From Limonium bicolor (taxonomy: Eukaryota; Streptophyta; Magnoliopsida; Caryophyllales; Plumbaginaceae), in the NCBI GenBank assembly GCA_023374045.1, contig CM041776.1, forward strand, positions 278,172,039-278,236,038: a stretch of DNA of 64,000 nucleotides, written 5' to 3'. A model generated the notes under the pieces. The model did not search any database. It was not told the DNA's origin and was given only the letters and a program-made list of their open reading frames with translations. Of this stretch, positions 41,797 through 53,796 are shown one piece after another (position 1 is the stretch's first letter; the number at the start of each line of letters is the position of its first letter). A program made the translations under genes and the position numbers.

Positions 41797-42870
41797 CATC
41801 ATCATCATCGTCAACCCAAATCAACCACAACTCCTCAAGAGTACCGTCCCAACACACCACCGTCCCCAGAACATCAACCCAGCCGCATCGATGACATTCA
41901 GGGCCCTGGAGGCAGTGGACAACTCACCAGAACAAACAAACCAAAAAAGCAGCACTATCCTCCACCAAATCGGGGTGAAGAATGACGATTGTCGGGCATC
42001 GGAGCAAAAGATTGGCTCGAGCAAGCCATCACGGGGAGCATGGAAAGATCTCGCTAGTGGCCACCACCATCTCAGCCGCATGCAGCCAACAGAGCGGAGA
42101 AGATACGCGGAAAGAAAACATTTCCACCACACTAAGCGAAAAGCTTCGAATCAGCACTAGTGGAGGAAGACGAACAACAAGAAGCCTAGGAGCCAGCCAT
42201 GGTGACGAAATGGGCGATGCCTAAAGGAGAGTGGAACTATGGGAGATTGCGTGAGGGAGACAGGAGCAATCGGTTGAAAATTGCAAGTCCAGTGACTTTG
42301 CGTAACAGAGGAAAATCCACAACGATGAACAAGATGAGCATAAGGCTTCAATGATGAAATCACTCAAATTTCTGCTTGCAAACAAGAATACACTCATACG
42401 TACCCAGATGAAAATACACAAGTTTTAAAGAGGAAGATAGTGAAAGACGTAACATGCAGACATGAGACTAAGAGCAAATAGATGAGATAGGATGAAAGAG
42501 ACAAAGAAAATAAAATTAGGATGGAAAAGAGTAAAAGATGAACTAAAAGACAAGAGTAAAAAATAAAAAAAGCAGTTATGATGATAGAAAATATAGAAAT
42601 CAAAGAAGCAAGGAAATGCCCAAAAAGAGACAAACCTCACGACAAAGAAAGAAAAGTCCATTCCGTTTATAATTCTTGCCTGATGATATCTTACCAAGTT
42701 TAGGATTCGAAAAGGGAATTTGATGATGATGCGAATTTAATATACATGGTGGAGAAGTTCGCAAAAGAAAAGATGTGTTGGTGGCACAGGGAAACGGACA
42801 CTAGAGAACTAAAATATACAGGAGCCGTTTAAGCTAAACCACCCTTAGGCTCTGCAAAACTTATACGACC
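41797..42870. other. Low-AT sequence of unknown nature
   Basis: This stretch is less AT-rich than its surroundings and has overlapping open frames of 80-104 codons on both strands (41722-42224 plus, 41821-42132 minus, 42425-42697 minus). None has a recognisable domain. It begins with a CATCATCATCATCG run. It could be a decayed gene fragment or a transposon piece; I cannot tell. Confidence 0.3.
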
Positions 42871-43049
42871 TTTGTCGATTTTGTTATGTATATTTTGGGG
42901 CACTCTGCTGTTTTTTATTGACGTTTTGAATAATTTAGTCCTCCACGTAGAGCCAGTTATAGTCTTGGTGAAAAACACTTTCGGCATAAACTGATGGTGG
43001 CATTCCAATTGATAAATCTCACAGTCAGTTTTATCTATATGAGAATGTC

Positions 43050-43467
43050 TACATCCATTTAAGTATATTGGAAAATTTCATGAAATGTCCCTATATTTTT
43101 GTCTAATTTATAAAATGCCACTAAAAAAAGAAAGTCACAAAATGACTATATTTTTCGAAAAGATCATGAAATGTCTCTCCGGGTTGACGGATGTTAACTT
43201 TCCGTCCAATGTCATATTTTTTGTAAAATGACCTTTTTGCCCCTAAAAAGCTACGTCATTGTTCAACGGCTACTTTTGGGTTCCAACGGTCACTATTCTG
43301 AAAAATTTACGAAAGTACATGAAATGCCACTACAACTTTTACTAAAGTACATGAAATACCACTACAACTTTACGAAAGTACATGAAATGCCACTAAATGC
43401 CCCTGTAACAAAAAAACTGCTATTTCTTTTGTTTCTAACAGCTAGTTCTTCATTCAGACCCCCTTTT
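43050..43467. mobile_element. Probable left terminal region of a MULE
   Basis: Sequence such as TTTCATGAAATGTCCCTATA, then TTGACGGATGTTAACTTTCC, resembles MULE terminal inverted repeats of other plants as I know them. Three tandem copies of a unit of about 30 bp (GAAAGTACATGAAATGCCAC) lie at 43310-43397. The stretch is contiguous, across the LTR element at 43468, with the GRF-type gene at 55479. The right terminus is outside the window, so the 9-bp duplication expected for a MULE cannot be tested. Confidence 0.4.
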
Positions 43468-43785
43468 TGAAATACCCCTAACCTTAAACGCATATAATCA
43501 TAGCACGTTTTATAATGCGGACATTAAATAAAGTACAAAAAAATTAAATCTAGTATATATACATATGTCCGAACGTGTGACGACGTTACGTACTAATAAA
43601 GTCGCGTACTTATATATGTACTAATACGAAAACTACATGGGTGTAACGTTACGATATCATAACGTTGTAATAAAAAAATGATAACGTCGCGTAACCTTGT
43701 AACAAATAAATAAATAAATATAACGTGGTATATTATATGATATTACATATATAAATGAGCAAGTGTAACTAATACAAAAAAAAAA

Positions 43786-43850
43786 GGGAGCAAATCGAAC
43801 CCGAGACCTCCCGTACCTTCCTAGAGTGTTTAACCGGTTGAGCTGTGCCC
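43786..43850 (-). other. tRNA-like segment with A box, B box and T-run, inside the LTR (copy 1)
   Basis: On the minus strand it reads GGGCACAGCTCAACCGGTTA with a box-A-like AGCTCAACCGG, then GGTCTCGGGTTCGATTTG with a box-B-like GGTTCGA, ends GCTCCC, and is followed at once by ten T, as in a polymerase III terminator. The first and last seven bases pair at about five of seven positions. This looks like a tRNA relic or a SINE head, not a functional tRNA. Confidence 0.55.
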
Positions 43851-45559
43851 GAATTCAGTAACTTATGCCAACAAATTAAAACTAGTACTTTGTCAACTAA
43901 GATAACTACAAAAAAAAGTGAATCAAACTCACCATCGCTGTAGCATCACTCCCTTCCTTCTCGATGCAGTAACGATCGAACAAAAAAAAAATATAAATCA
44001 GGAAGTTCCAAGCTCTAAGTCGACCATCTCTATTTCTATTCAAATACAATGACTCCCCTTGTAACTTGAGACCACCTTTTTCTGATTCCTTGTAGTATCG
44101 ACTGAATCAAAAAAAAAGAACCAGAGAGCCACACTCTCTTTGAACTGCCCGACAACCTGAACCAGCAGAGAGTTACGCTTGTACTCCATAAAACAAAGAG
44201 AGAAATACTCAGGGGTCAAACAGCAGCATCAGCATTTGCGTTCTTTCTCAAACTCCCACGCTGCAGGGCGCTTGCTTCTCCCAAACTCCCACAACCCCTT
44301 TTTAGTAACTTGCAACCACTACCTTAGAGAATAAACAGACGCCTAGTCAGTCCATTCCTCAGGTGGCCGACCTGTGCTATCTAACCCAAGTCACAAGAAA
44401 CAAAAAAATCTGCATCAAAGTCTGATTCCCACATTCCCTTTCCTTTTTCAAATTTTCCAACGACCTTATCTTGTGCACCAGTATTGGCATTGCTTCAGCT
44501 TGTTCAGAGACTCACCTCAGCCCCCTCCCATCTGTTCTCGCTGGTTCTTGAGAATCTGCAACAGGTGAGTCCATGAAACTAGTAAGGTAATTACTAACAG
44601 TCTCTGTGTAATTCTTTCTTTCCTCTGGTTGTTTTTGGTTCCAAGCCTGCACGATCAAGCCCCTCTAATCTCCTCCTGGTTCTTACACCATCTCTGCATG
44701 CCAACGGCAGGTGGAGTTCTAGAAAGCCTGCAACCCATTTTCCCTCCAGGAACTCCTCAAGGTGAGATCCTGAAGTCGAGAAGAAAGGTGCCAGTTGTTA
44801 CAGTCCCTTTATCCCTTCTGTCTAGTGTTCAAAAAAAAATACTTGAGGAACTGACTCCCCCTGTCTCATCTGTCCTAGTGTGCGAATTCCCTCAAGACCC
44901 TTCTGGGATCAAGCCTAAACCTTCAGGGGACCAACTCTTAGCCAAGGGAAGCACCAGGGGATAACCTAGGAGGGACACACTCCTACTACCCAAGGATCGT
45001 AGCGTGCTCCGACCGGGACTCCGAGTGCGAGACAACCCGAACTAGCGAAAAAGGTATGGACATGTGTGGTTCGTATGTTGCCGTGTTACACGGCTTGTTT
45101 GCTTTGTGTGCTGTGTGCTTTGTGTGAAAATGACATAAGATCAAAGCATGGAATTGGATTGCTTGTTTAGCATGTTGTATGATTTCTATATCATTGTTGA
45201 ATATATCATTGCGCGCACACAGTAGTTTAGTCCCTTTCGCGTTATGGAACTTTGAGATGAGACTCAACGAACTATGTAAACAAAGAAACTTCATAAAGGG
45301 AAACTATACGAGAACTACTACGAATTATGAAAATAAAGGAAACTCAATAAGGGGAACTCCTCTCTAAACCATTGAGGACTACCATGACACCCACTATGGG
45401 TCTATTCATTAATCATAATGAAGAGCAAGTCTCCTTGGTGAGACATGACGAACCACGTAGACAAACAAAAGAACTATACAAAGATAAAACCCTCTTGACT
45501 ATAGAGGACCTCTAAGACACCCACTATGGTGTCGAGTTATCAGAGATGATGATAAACCA

Positions 45560-46105
45560 GTAACTTTGAGAATGAATAGGGAGACGGACCCTTTGAATCC
45601 GGAGCAAAGGCTAGTAACATTGAGAATGAATAGGGAGACGGACCCTTTGAATCCGGAGCAAAGGCTAGTAACATTGAGAATGAATAGGGAGACGGACCCT
45701 TTGAATCCGGAGCAAAGGCTAGTAACATTGAGAATGAATAGGGAGACGGACCCTTTGAATCCGGAGCAAAGGCTAGTAACATTGAGAATGAATAGGGAGA
45801 CGGACCCTTTGAGTCCGGAGCAAAGGCTAGTAACATTGAGAATGAATAGGGAGACGGACCCTTTGAATCCGGAGCAAAGGCTAGTAACATTGAGAATGAA
45901 TAGGGAGACGGACCCTTTGAATCCGGAGCAAAGGCTAGTAAATTGAGAATGAATAGGGAGACGGACCCTTTGTATCCGGGGTAAAGACCATAACATTGAG
46001 AAGGAATAGGGAGACGGACCCTTGAATCCGGAGCAGAGGCTAGTAACATGGAAAAAGGAATAGGGAGACGGACCCTTGGTATCCGGGGCAATGGCCAGTA
46101 ACATT
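45560..46105 (+). repeat. 54-bp minisatellite, 7 regular plus 3 degenerate units (5' LTR)
   Basis: Unit GAGAATGAATAGGGAGACGG, then ACCCTTTGAATCCGGAGC, AAAGGCTAGTAACATT. Since 54 is divisible by three, several frames stay open and give repeats such as RMNRETDPLNPEQRLVTL on plus. The units on the right are shorter and altered. Confidence 0.95.
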
Positions 46106-48525
46106 TAAAAACAATAGAGAGAGAAAGAGCTATCCGGGAGTGGAGGATTAGCTATGGACAAGATGTACTCCAAATTGTGGTGATAAGAGAATTCACAAAT
46201 AACCCTTAAAGAAACAAGGAATGAATAGCACCTACATAACAAAGTCTCGGGATCTAATCTATACCCCTGACTCGGTGCCAGAGAATAGAGGAAAACATGT
46301 GTAATGATACCAAGCAAATAAGAAAATTCACAAATGTGATTCTTTAAGAAACAAGAAAAGATTGGCACCAATATGATATGGTCATGGGATCTAAACTATA
46401 TCCCCCAGACCTGGTGCAAGGAAAAGAAAAAGAAAATACACATCATGGGAACAAGAGAAAAGAAATGAAAACACACAACGCTCGAACGATCCCTAGTGAG
46501 GATCATGGTAAACATACCTATGCACATGTCTGATGACTTACATGATTGTTGTTGCTATATTAGCAGCTTGTTGTGCTTGGATGCGTTTTGATGGGCTATG
46601 ATGCCAGCTTGTTATGCTTGGATGTTTGTTGATGTTGCTATGTGAAATACCCCGTATTTAAAAATAGTGATTAATTAGGCTAATAATAATTTAGGGGCTT
46701 AATTAAGTATAAATAATCACAAGGGAACAAATCCCGAAGAAAACGGATCCTTAAAACGGTTTAGAAACATTACCGAACCTTAAAGCGCGTTTTTCGAGGT
46801 AACCGGGAAAACGTGTCTTTAAGCGGGTCAAATAGACTCGTAATAATTTTGGTCAACTAAATAATCATTAATAAATATTAGTGAAGCTTTAGGACCAATA
46901 AAATCAATAAAACGAGAGATTAGTAAAAACTGTCAAAAACGGGAAGTTGTGGGGTAGAAATAAATAGACCAAACTTATGTGTCCATTTAGAAAATAAAAA
47001 GTAGAGTGTGTGTGTGAGTGGTAGTGTGGGCCGATTTGGAGCCCTCTCTCTCACTCTCCTCACTTGTCTAATATACTACAAGACAAAAATAATAAAAACA
47101 ACCCCACCTCACTTTACCACTCTCTCTCCTCTTTTCCTTTCCTCTCTCTCACGTAAATTCCCTCCCTCACTCTCTCATTTCCTCTCTTCTTCTCCAAGCA
47201 GCCGATTTCCATGGAGGTTTGAAGAAACTCACAAAAACTACCACTTCTCTCCTCTTGTTACTCTAGCAAACCTCTTCCAAAAATTACACCGTTGTCTTCC
47301 TCTCCTCAAGAGCTACAATTCCCTCTTTTCAAAATCCAGAAAAGAGCACTTTCGATTTTATGGGTATATCTCATTTGAAGTTTCAACACCACCATTAGAG
47401 GCACCTTGGTCTCCTTGTTCTTTTGAGGTGAAAATCTCTTTCAAACTCCTTCGTTTTTCTTGTCTTATGGGCAAAACGAAAATCTAATTAAACTCTTGTT
47501 TGCCCCTTGTACCCAGCCGATTTTTGGGCTCTTTTGGAAGGTGGAAACTTTGTTCTTGAGCTGCTCCAAGTATCATAAACCCTTGGAAGGTAATATAAAT
47601 TCTAAACCCTAAAAACTTATGTTAAGACTTAGCAATGGTTAGGGTTAGTTTTAGTGTATTAAAATAGTATATTGAAATGTATTTGTATGGTTGTAGTAGT
47701 AGAAAACTCGAGTTAAAACCGGTGGAAAGAAGGAAGGAAGGAGAAAGAAGGGAAAGGAAATCTAGAAGAGAATCAAGGTAATGATGCTCACCCTTGTATA
47801 GCCTTGTAAATGTATGCGTAACAGATTTTTAGTAATGAAAATTGGTATTGAAAAATGGTAATGTATTAGTAGTGTAATGTGTAGAAGAATATAAGTATTT
47901 TGGAAGCTCTAAAAGATGTGTAAAACTCATTTAAAACAGATTGGGAATGGAATCTTGAGTGCAGGAATTTTGTAGTGTTTTAGTGTTGTTTAAGTATTGG
48001 AATTGTAAATGGGAGCTTGTGTATTTTGATTGTTGAAAACAGGTGAAATGAGTGTTGTAATGTGAACTAAAACAATGTGGTGAGTGTATAAATTACAAGG
48101 GAGACTATGGCAAAATTTACTTAGAATTAGAACACTTAGTGAATTTTAACTAGGTGAATGATATAAGTGTAACAGATTTTGATATAGATAGATAGAGGGA
48201 AGTTGGGGAGAGATAGTTAATGGAGTTGTAATGTATTAGTGGTGCTAGAAATGACATTAGAAGAGGGAGATGTAGAGGAGAAGTGTAAGTGTTAAAATCT
48301 GTAGCATAAGGTAACTAGAGAAGAAACTAGTTTGAGTGTTGAGTTGAAATTTAGGAAATTTGATGAGTGAATGAGTATAAAATTGTGTAAGGGGTTAATT
48401 AATGAACTAAGGTGTATTAGGAGGTTTAAATGGTGTTAAAACATGTAAGATTAAGTGTAGGAACAATGGGGAAGTAATGGGTGGAAGAGAGAACTGAAAA
48501 CAGAAATTAAAATGCAAACACTGGG

Positions 48526-48850
48526 ATCGACCGGACTTGCGACCGGACCTGCAAGTCCGGTCGAGCAGAAAAATTTCCCGTCAATATGCTACTGGAATCG
48601 ACCGGACTTGCGACCGGACTTGCAAGTCCGGTCGAGCAGAAAAATTTCCCCTCGGTATGCTACTGGAATCGACCGGACTTGCGACCGGACTTGCAAGTCC
48701 GGTCGAGCAGAAAATTTTTCCGTAAGAATGTTACTGGAATCGACCGGACTTGCGACCGGACATGCAAGTCCGGTCGGACCAAAAATTTTCCCGATGAAAC
48801 CTACTGGAATGGACCGGACTTGCCAAGGTCGGTCGCAAGTCCGGTCCTGA
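48526..48850 (+). repeat. 71-bp tandem repeat, five units, with a perfect palindrome
   Basis: Units start at 48526, 48597, 48668, 48739 and 48809. Each of the first four contains ATCGACCGGACTTGCGACC followed by a palindrome whose 20-bp core is ACCGGACTTGCAAGTCCGGT (in unit 1 one arm has CCT for CTT), then AGCAGAAAAATTTCCC or a variant. The fifth unit is rearranged. Confidence 0.95.
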
Positions 48851-49639
48851 CAAAAAAAAAAAATTATTTTAATTTAAATAGTAATTGTATATATATGTAT
48901 ATGTATACCCATACATATATGTATATGTACATGTATGAAAGCATGCCAAAGTTAAGTAAGGAAGTAAAACCTAAGTAAAGGAAAAGTAGGTAAGTAAAGA
49001 GCACATGTAAGAAGTATAAGGACATAGTAAGTATGTGTTAAGTAATGATAGTTAGATTAATCATTTAATTGTATGTATATAATAGGATTTGATTTGTGAC
49101 ACCGGAAGGACGTTTGGAATTACGGACAACGGTGAACGGTATGGATTCCTCATGCCCCGGGTGCTATCTTGGTTACTCTGATTTGTGTGTTATGTGCTAA
49201 TTGATCACCAAATAAGATAAATGCACGAATCGGAGTTAAGATGCATACTTGTGAATATGTAGTGTTGTATGATGTTGTATACTTTCTTTAATCCTTAGTT
49301 TGTATACTTCATGAAATGTATGGATGATACGAATGTATGTATGTAGGTTGTATTGTACCGTGACCGTTATTCATTGTGTTTGGACTTCTAACTTGTTCCT
49401 AACAAACTAACCATCCTAACTTAAAATGGTAATTAAATTGGAATGAGTAGAAGTCCGATATAGTTTCGGCCACGCGTGAGGATGCGGAGTCACGAGAGGT
49501 TGGCTCCAATTCCTGACTCTTAAACTGGTCCGCAGCCCAAATCCCTTAAGTGGGTAGCATCCCGGATTAGTGAGTCAAGTAAATCCCGGATGTGGGACGG
49601 TGTAGTCCCCAAGGCCGGAGGTCCCGACGACTTGACTTG

Positions 49640-49725
49640 AGTATAAGTAAGTAAGTAAGAATGAGTAAGTAAAGTAAAAAGGAAGTAAGTAATTGTAAGT
49701 AAGAAGAAGTAAGTGATGAGTAAAA
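49640..49725 (+). repeat. AAGT-rich simple repeat in the solo LTR
   Basis: Imperfect runs of AAGT (AAGTAAGTAAGTAAG and relatives) of about 85 bp. Confidence 0.8.
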
Positions 49726-51010
49726 GAGTAAAGCATTCCGATTAACCCGGATGCATAATTTGGCTAACCTTGTGAAGGTAAGTAAGATGTGTACTTGTAA
49801 TGTTGCCTTGAATTGTGTAATGTATTGTATGAGCATGTATGATGTATGAAAAGCATGTATGTATGAATAATGAATGGCATGTTTAGTGGACGTCAAATAG
49901 TCGGCGTGCCCTAGCTAGCACGCGGTATATGCGGAGTCCATATGCAGCTTTAGCTGAGCCCCTTGGGGCACCATTTTTACTACACGCAGGTACCCGCGAA
50001 GGATGAAGACCAGGAAGTTGAAGTTTAATTTCTTGTCTTCTTTTTGTATGTAAACAATGAATTGGGAATGGTGTACTGAGTAGTACATGGCTATAGATTT
50101 TTGACTAGCCGGTGTACCATGGGGTACACCTTTTTGGGATAAATGTGAACGGAGTATGATTGGTATAGATGAGAACCTTAGAAACTCATTCTTTTGGAAG
50201 TTGGATTTGGGATGTAAAGTAATACCTTAAATACTCGGTGATCCAAGAATGTAAGTAGGGTATTTTATATTCAGTATGCACTATATTAGTAGCTCGGTAC
50301 ATTATGATCATCAGACCGTGACTGTAAGTATGAGTAGCCTAGCTAGCCGTATGGGCGGTTAGCGGCATTGTTTCACCCGCCGTAGTAAGTATGTAATAAT
50401 TCCGCTGCGAACTCGTATGATTAATAGGACGATTTGACGGTAGGCATAGGATTAGCGGTTGGGGTGTTACACTATGCTACCTTGAAGTGTGTTTGATATT
50501 ATGATGTAATGTGATGTGCTTTACTGCTTTAATATAGCATGTAAAATGACTTAATAATATTCGACCAAGTAGTCGTGTGGCCCGGTAACATGCGGGCTTC
50601 ACACGTTCATACTCAGCGTAGTTTGCTGAGTCCTTTACACCCAATTTTTTTTCAGGTCTTGTGCCAGACGATAACGGAGAGTAGGCAAGGGTGACTACCA
50701 TAGGGGTAGTCCACATGGCAAGACTTTAAGTAGTATGCTTACTTATGTATGAGTTATGTTGTTTAAGTTGTTAACTAAACTGTAGATGCTCGGTACTTGA
50801 GTTGTACTTTATATTGTATTTGGATTTCGTTAAGTTGGACTTCCAGTCATTCAGACCGTAACTTGGAGTTAGTAAGGTGGTCTGTCAACCACGTGGGTGG
50901 TTGGTGTCTGTAGCACCCAAATAGAGTAGGAACCGCTGCGTAGACATCTCATATTGCCGTTAGGCTCGTCGTTTAATTATTGGTCGTTTATTCGGGGGTG
51001 TTACAGAAAG

Positions 51011-51022
51011 TGGTATCAGAGC
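51011..51022 (+). promoter_or_regulatory. Primer binding site, initiator Met tRNA
   Basis: TGGTATCAGAGC, exact match, five bases after the 5' LTR. Confidence 0.92.
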
Positions 51023-51690
51023 GTAGTTGCGCTCTGATGACTGGAACAGAGGAGTACCGAGTATAGGAAAATCTAAATTTGAGAAACGGGGTTACGGGTT
51101 AGTTTGTGAGGCTCGTTAGCTAGGGTTCATTTCAATCCGTAGGGAAATGTTGGAGAGGTAGAAAGCCTCCTCACACTCGGAAAAACCCGATCTGGCGTTT
51201 ACACAATGACATAAAATCAATCCGGTAAGGAAAACTAGGTACCCCTATCTTATCATCGATGTTTCGACTTAGTGTAGGGTACGGGGGCGTACCCCTCTTT
51301 TAAGGGGGGTAAGCGCGTTTTGTTTTGTATGTGTGTTGATTTATATGATGTATTCCTACAACCACTCGTGGTTGGTTGGTAGGTTTATGTGTTTGGATTG
51401 CGTGTGAAAATGTTATGTGCGTATATGTACGCTATGTATGAATGAATGTTGTGCCTTGGTTTGCACTTTAGCATGACTTTAGCATGTTATATACATTGCT
51501 AGCATCTTGGTCTACTATGAGAACTCGTGTGAAGCCACTGATGTGGCATGGTGCTTAGAAGCACTGAGAATTTTAAATTATGAACTTAATCCTTTAGGTA
51601 TCGATAATGAATGCGGGACTGGATCCCTAAGATTGCTGGGAGTGGAAAATATAAGTTAAGGAAGTAAGACTTCGGGACGAAGTCTCTTTT

Positions 51691-51700
51691 AAGGGGGGTA
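51691..51700 (+). promoter_or_regulatory. Polypurine tract of the 43468 element
   Basis: AAGGGGGGTA four bases before the 3' LTR; second-strand synthesis would start here. Confidence 0.8.
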
Positions 51701-52022
51701 AGTTGAAATACCCCTAACCTTAAACGCATATAATCATAGCGCGTTTTATAATGCGGACATTAAATAAAGTACAAAAAAATTAAATCTAGTATATATACAT
51801 ATGTCCGAACGCGTGACGACGTTACGTACTAATAAAGTCGTGTACTTATATATGTACTAATACGAAAACTACATGGGTGTAACGTTACGATATCGTAACG
51901 TTGTAATAAAAAAATGATAACGTCGCGTAACCTTGTAACAAATAAATAAATAAATATAACGTGGTATATTATATGATATTACATATATAAATGAGCAAGT
52001 GTAACTAATACAAAAAAAAAAA

Positions 52023-52087
52023 GGGAGCAAATCGAACCCGAGACCTCCCGTACCTTCCTAGAGTGTTTAACCGGTTGAGCTGTGCCC
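52023..52087 (-). other. tRNA-like segment inside the LTR (copy 2)
   Basis: Same 65-bp unit as 43786-43850, again followed on the minus strand by a run of T (11). Confidence 0.55.
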
Positions 52088-53796
52088 AAATTCAGTAACT
52101 TATGCCAACAAATTAAAACTAGTACTTTGTCAACTAAGATAACTACAAAAAAAAGTGAATCAAACTCACCATCGCTGTAGCATCACTCCCTTCCTTCTCG
52201 ATGCAGTAACGATCGAACAAAAAAAAATATAAATCAGGAAGTTCCAAGCTCTAAGTCGACCATCTCTATTTCTATTCAAATACAATGACTCCCCTTGTAA
52301 CTTGAGACCACCTTTTTCTGATTCCTTGTAGTATCGACTGAATCAAAAAAAAAAGAACCAGAGAGCCACACTCTCTTTGAACTACCCGACAACCTGAACC
52401 AGCAGAGAGTTACGCTTGTACTCTATAAAACAAAGAGAGAAATACTCAGGGGTCAAATAGCAGCATCAGCATTTGCGTTCTTTCTCAAACTCCCACGCTG
52501 CAGGGCGCTTGCTTCTCCCAAACTCCCACAACCCCTTTTTAGTAACTTGCAACCACTACCTCAGAGAATAAACAGACGCCTAGTCAGTCCATTCCTCAGG
52601 TGGCCGACCTGTGCTATCTAACCCAAGTCACAGGAAACAAAAAAATCTGCATCAAAGTCTGATTCCCACATTCCCTTTCCTTTTTCAAATTTTCCAACGA
52701 CCTTATCTTGTGCACCAGTATTGGCATTGCTTCAGCTTGTTCAGAGACTCACCTCAGCCCCCTCCCATCTGTTCTCGCTGGTTCTTGAGAATCTGCAACA
52801 GGTGAGTCCATGAAACTAGTAAGGTAATTACTAACAGTCTCTGTGTAATTCTTTCTTTCCTCTGGTTGTTTTTGGTTCCAAGCCTGCACGATCAAGCCCC
52901 TCTAATCTCCTCCTGGTTCTTACACCATCTCTGCATGCCAACGGCAGGTGGAGTTCTAGAAAGCCTGCAACCCATTTTCCCTCCAGGAACTCCTCAAGGT
53001 GAGATCCTGAAGTCGAGAAGAAAGGTGCCAGTTGTACAGTCCCTTTATCCCTTCTGTCTAGTGTTCAAAAAAAAATACTTGAGGAACTGACTCCCCCTGT
53101 CTCATCTGTCCTAGTGTGCGAATTCCCTCAAGACCCTTCTGGGATCAAGCCTAAACCTTCAGGGGACCAACTCTTAGCCAAGGGAAGCACCAGGGGATAA
53201 CCTAGGAGGGACACACTCCTACTACCCAAGGATCGTAGCGTGCTCCGACCGGGACTCCGAGTGCGAGACAACCCGAACTAGCGAAAAAGGTATGGACATG
53301 TGTGGTTCGTATGTTGCCGTGTTACACGGCTTGTTTGCTTTGTGTGCGTGTGCTTTGTGTGAAAATGACATAAGATCAAAGCATGGAATTGGATTGCTTG
53401 TTTAGCATGTTGTATGATTTCTATATCATTGTTGAATATATCATTGCGCGCACACAGTAGTTTAGTCCCTTTCGCGTTATGGAACTTTGAGATGAGACTC
53501 AACGAACTATGTAAACAAAGAAACTTCATAAAGGGAAACTATACGAGAACTACTACGAATTATGAAAATAAAGGAAACTCAATAAGGGGAACTCCTCTCT
53601 AAACCATTGAGGACTACCATGACACCCACTATGGGTCTATTCATTAATCATAATGAAGAGCAAGTCTCCTTGGTGAGACATGACGAACCACGTAGACAAA
53701 ACAAAAGAACTATACAAAGATAAAACCCCTCTTGACTATAGAGGACCTCTAAGACACCCACTATGGTGTCGAGTTATCAGAGATGATGATAAACCA

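Larger units (their letters stand above)
46643..50471 (+). mobile_element. Solo LTR (3829 bp) of a long-LTR gypsy family
   Basis: It starts TGAAATACCCCG, ends GGGGTGTTACA and is flanked by CTATG on both sides (46638-46642 and 50472-50476). The partner LTR of the host element shows the empty site at 54860 (TTGCTATGCTACC), so the boundaries are exact. No interior, primer site or second LTR is present, so it is most simply the product of LTR-LTR recombination. A 159-codon frame at 47008-47487 lies in a CT-rich leader and has no recognised domain. Confidence 0.95.
43468..51005 (+). repeat. 5' LTR of the 43468 element, split by a solo LTR
   Basis: Two parts, 43468-46642 and 50477-51005 (50472-50476 is the duplicated CTATG). 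It contains a tRNA-like segment (43786-43850), CT-rich leader sequence and a 54-bp minisatellite. A 111-codon frame at 44629-44964 has no known motif; a one-base deletion in the 3' LTR (near 53034) shortens it there. Confidence 0.93.
51006..51703 (+). other. 698-bp non-coding interior of the 43468 element
   Basis: It starts GAAAGTGGTATCAGAGCG and ends with GACTTCGGGACGAAGTC (51668-51684), a perfect stem with a short loop, then TTTTAAGGGGGGTAAGT, the polypurine tract. No gag or pol motif occurs. The hairpin-plus-tract arrangement matches the interior of the 7717 element and is typical of chromovirus 3' ends. Confidence 0.9.

Noticed and set aside
41722..42224. Overlapping frames of 80-104 codons in a less AT-rich stretch
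   Set aside because: No recognisable domain, overlapping on both strands, and the first one starts inside a hAT element; kept only as unknown sequence.
43786..43850. Functional tRNA gene on the minus strand
   Set aside because: The acceptor stem pairs at only about five of seven positions and box A and box B deviate; described as a tRNA-like relic.
44629..44964. 111-codon frame in the 5' LTR, preceded by GTGAGT sites
   Set aside because: Broken by a one-base deletion in the sister LTR and without known motif. The splice-like sites alone are weak evidence for a gene.
45499..46104. 201- and 183-codon minus-strand frames (also 53736-54341)
   Set aside because: They are produced by a 54-bp tandem repeat that is a multiple of three and lacks stops. 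No family resemblance.
47008..47487. 159-codon plus-strand frame
   Set aside because: CT-rich leader of the solo LTR, giving Ser/Leu/Phe-rich translation; no motif and no gene context.
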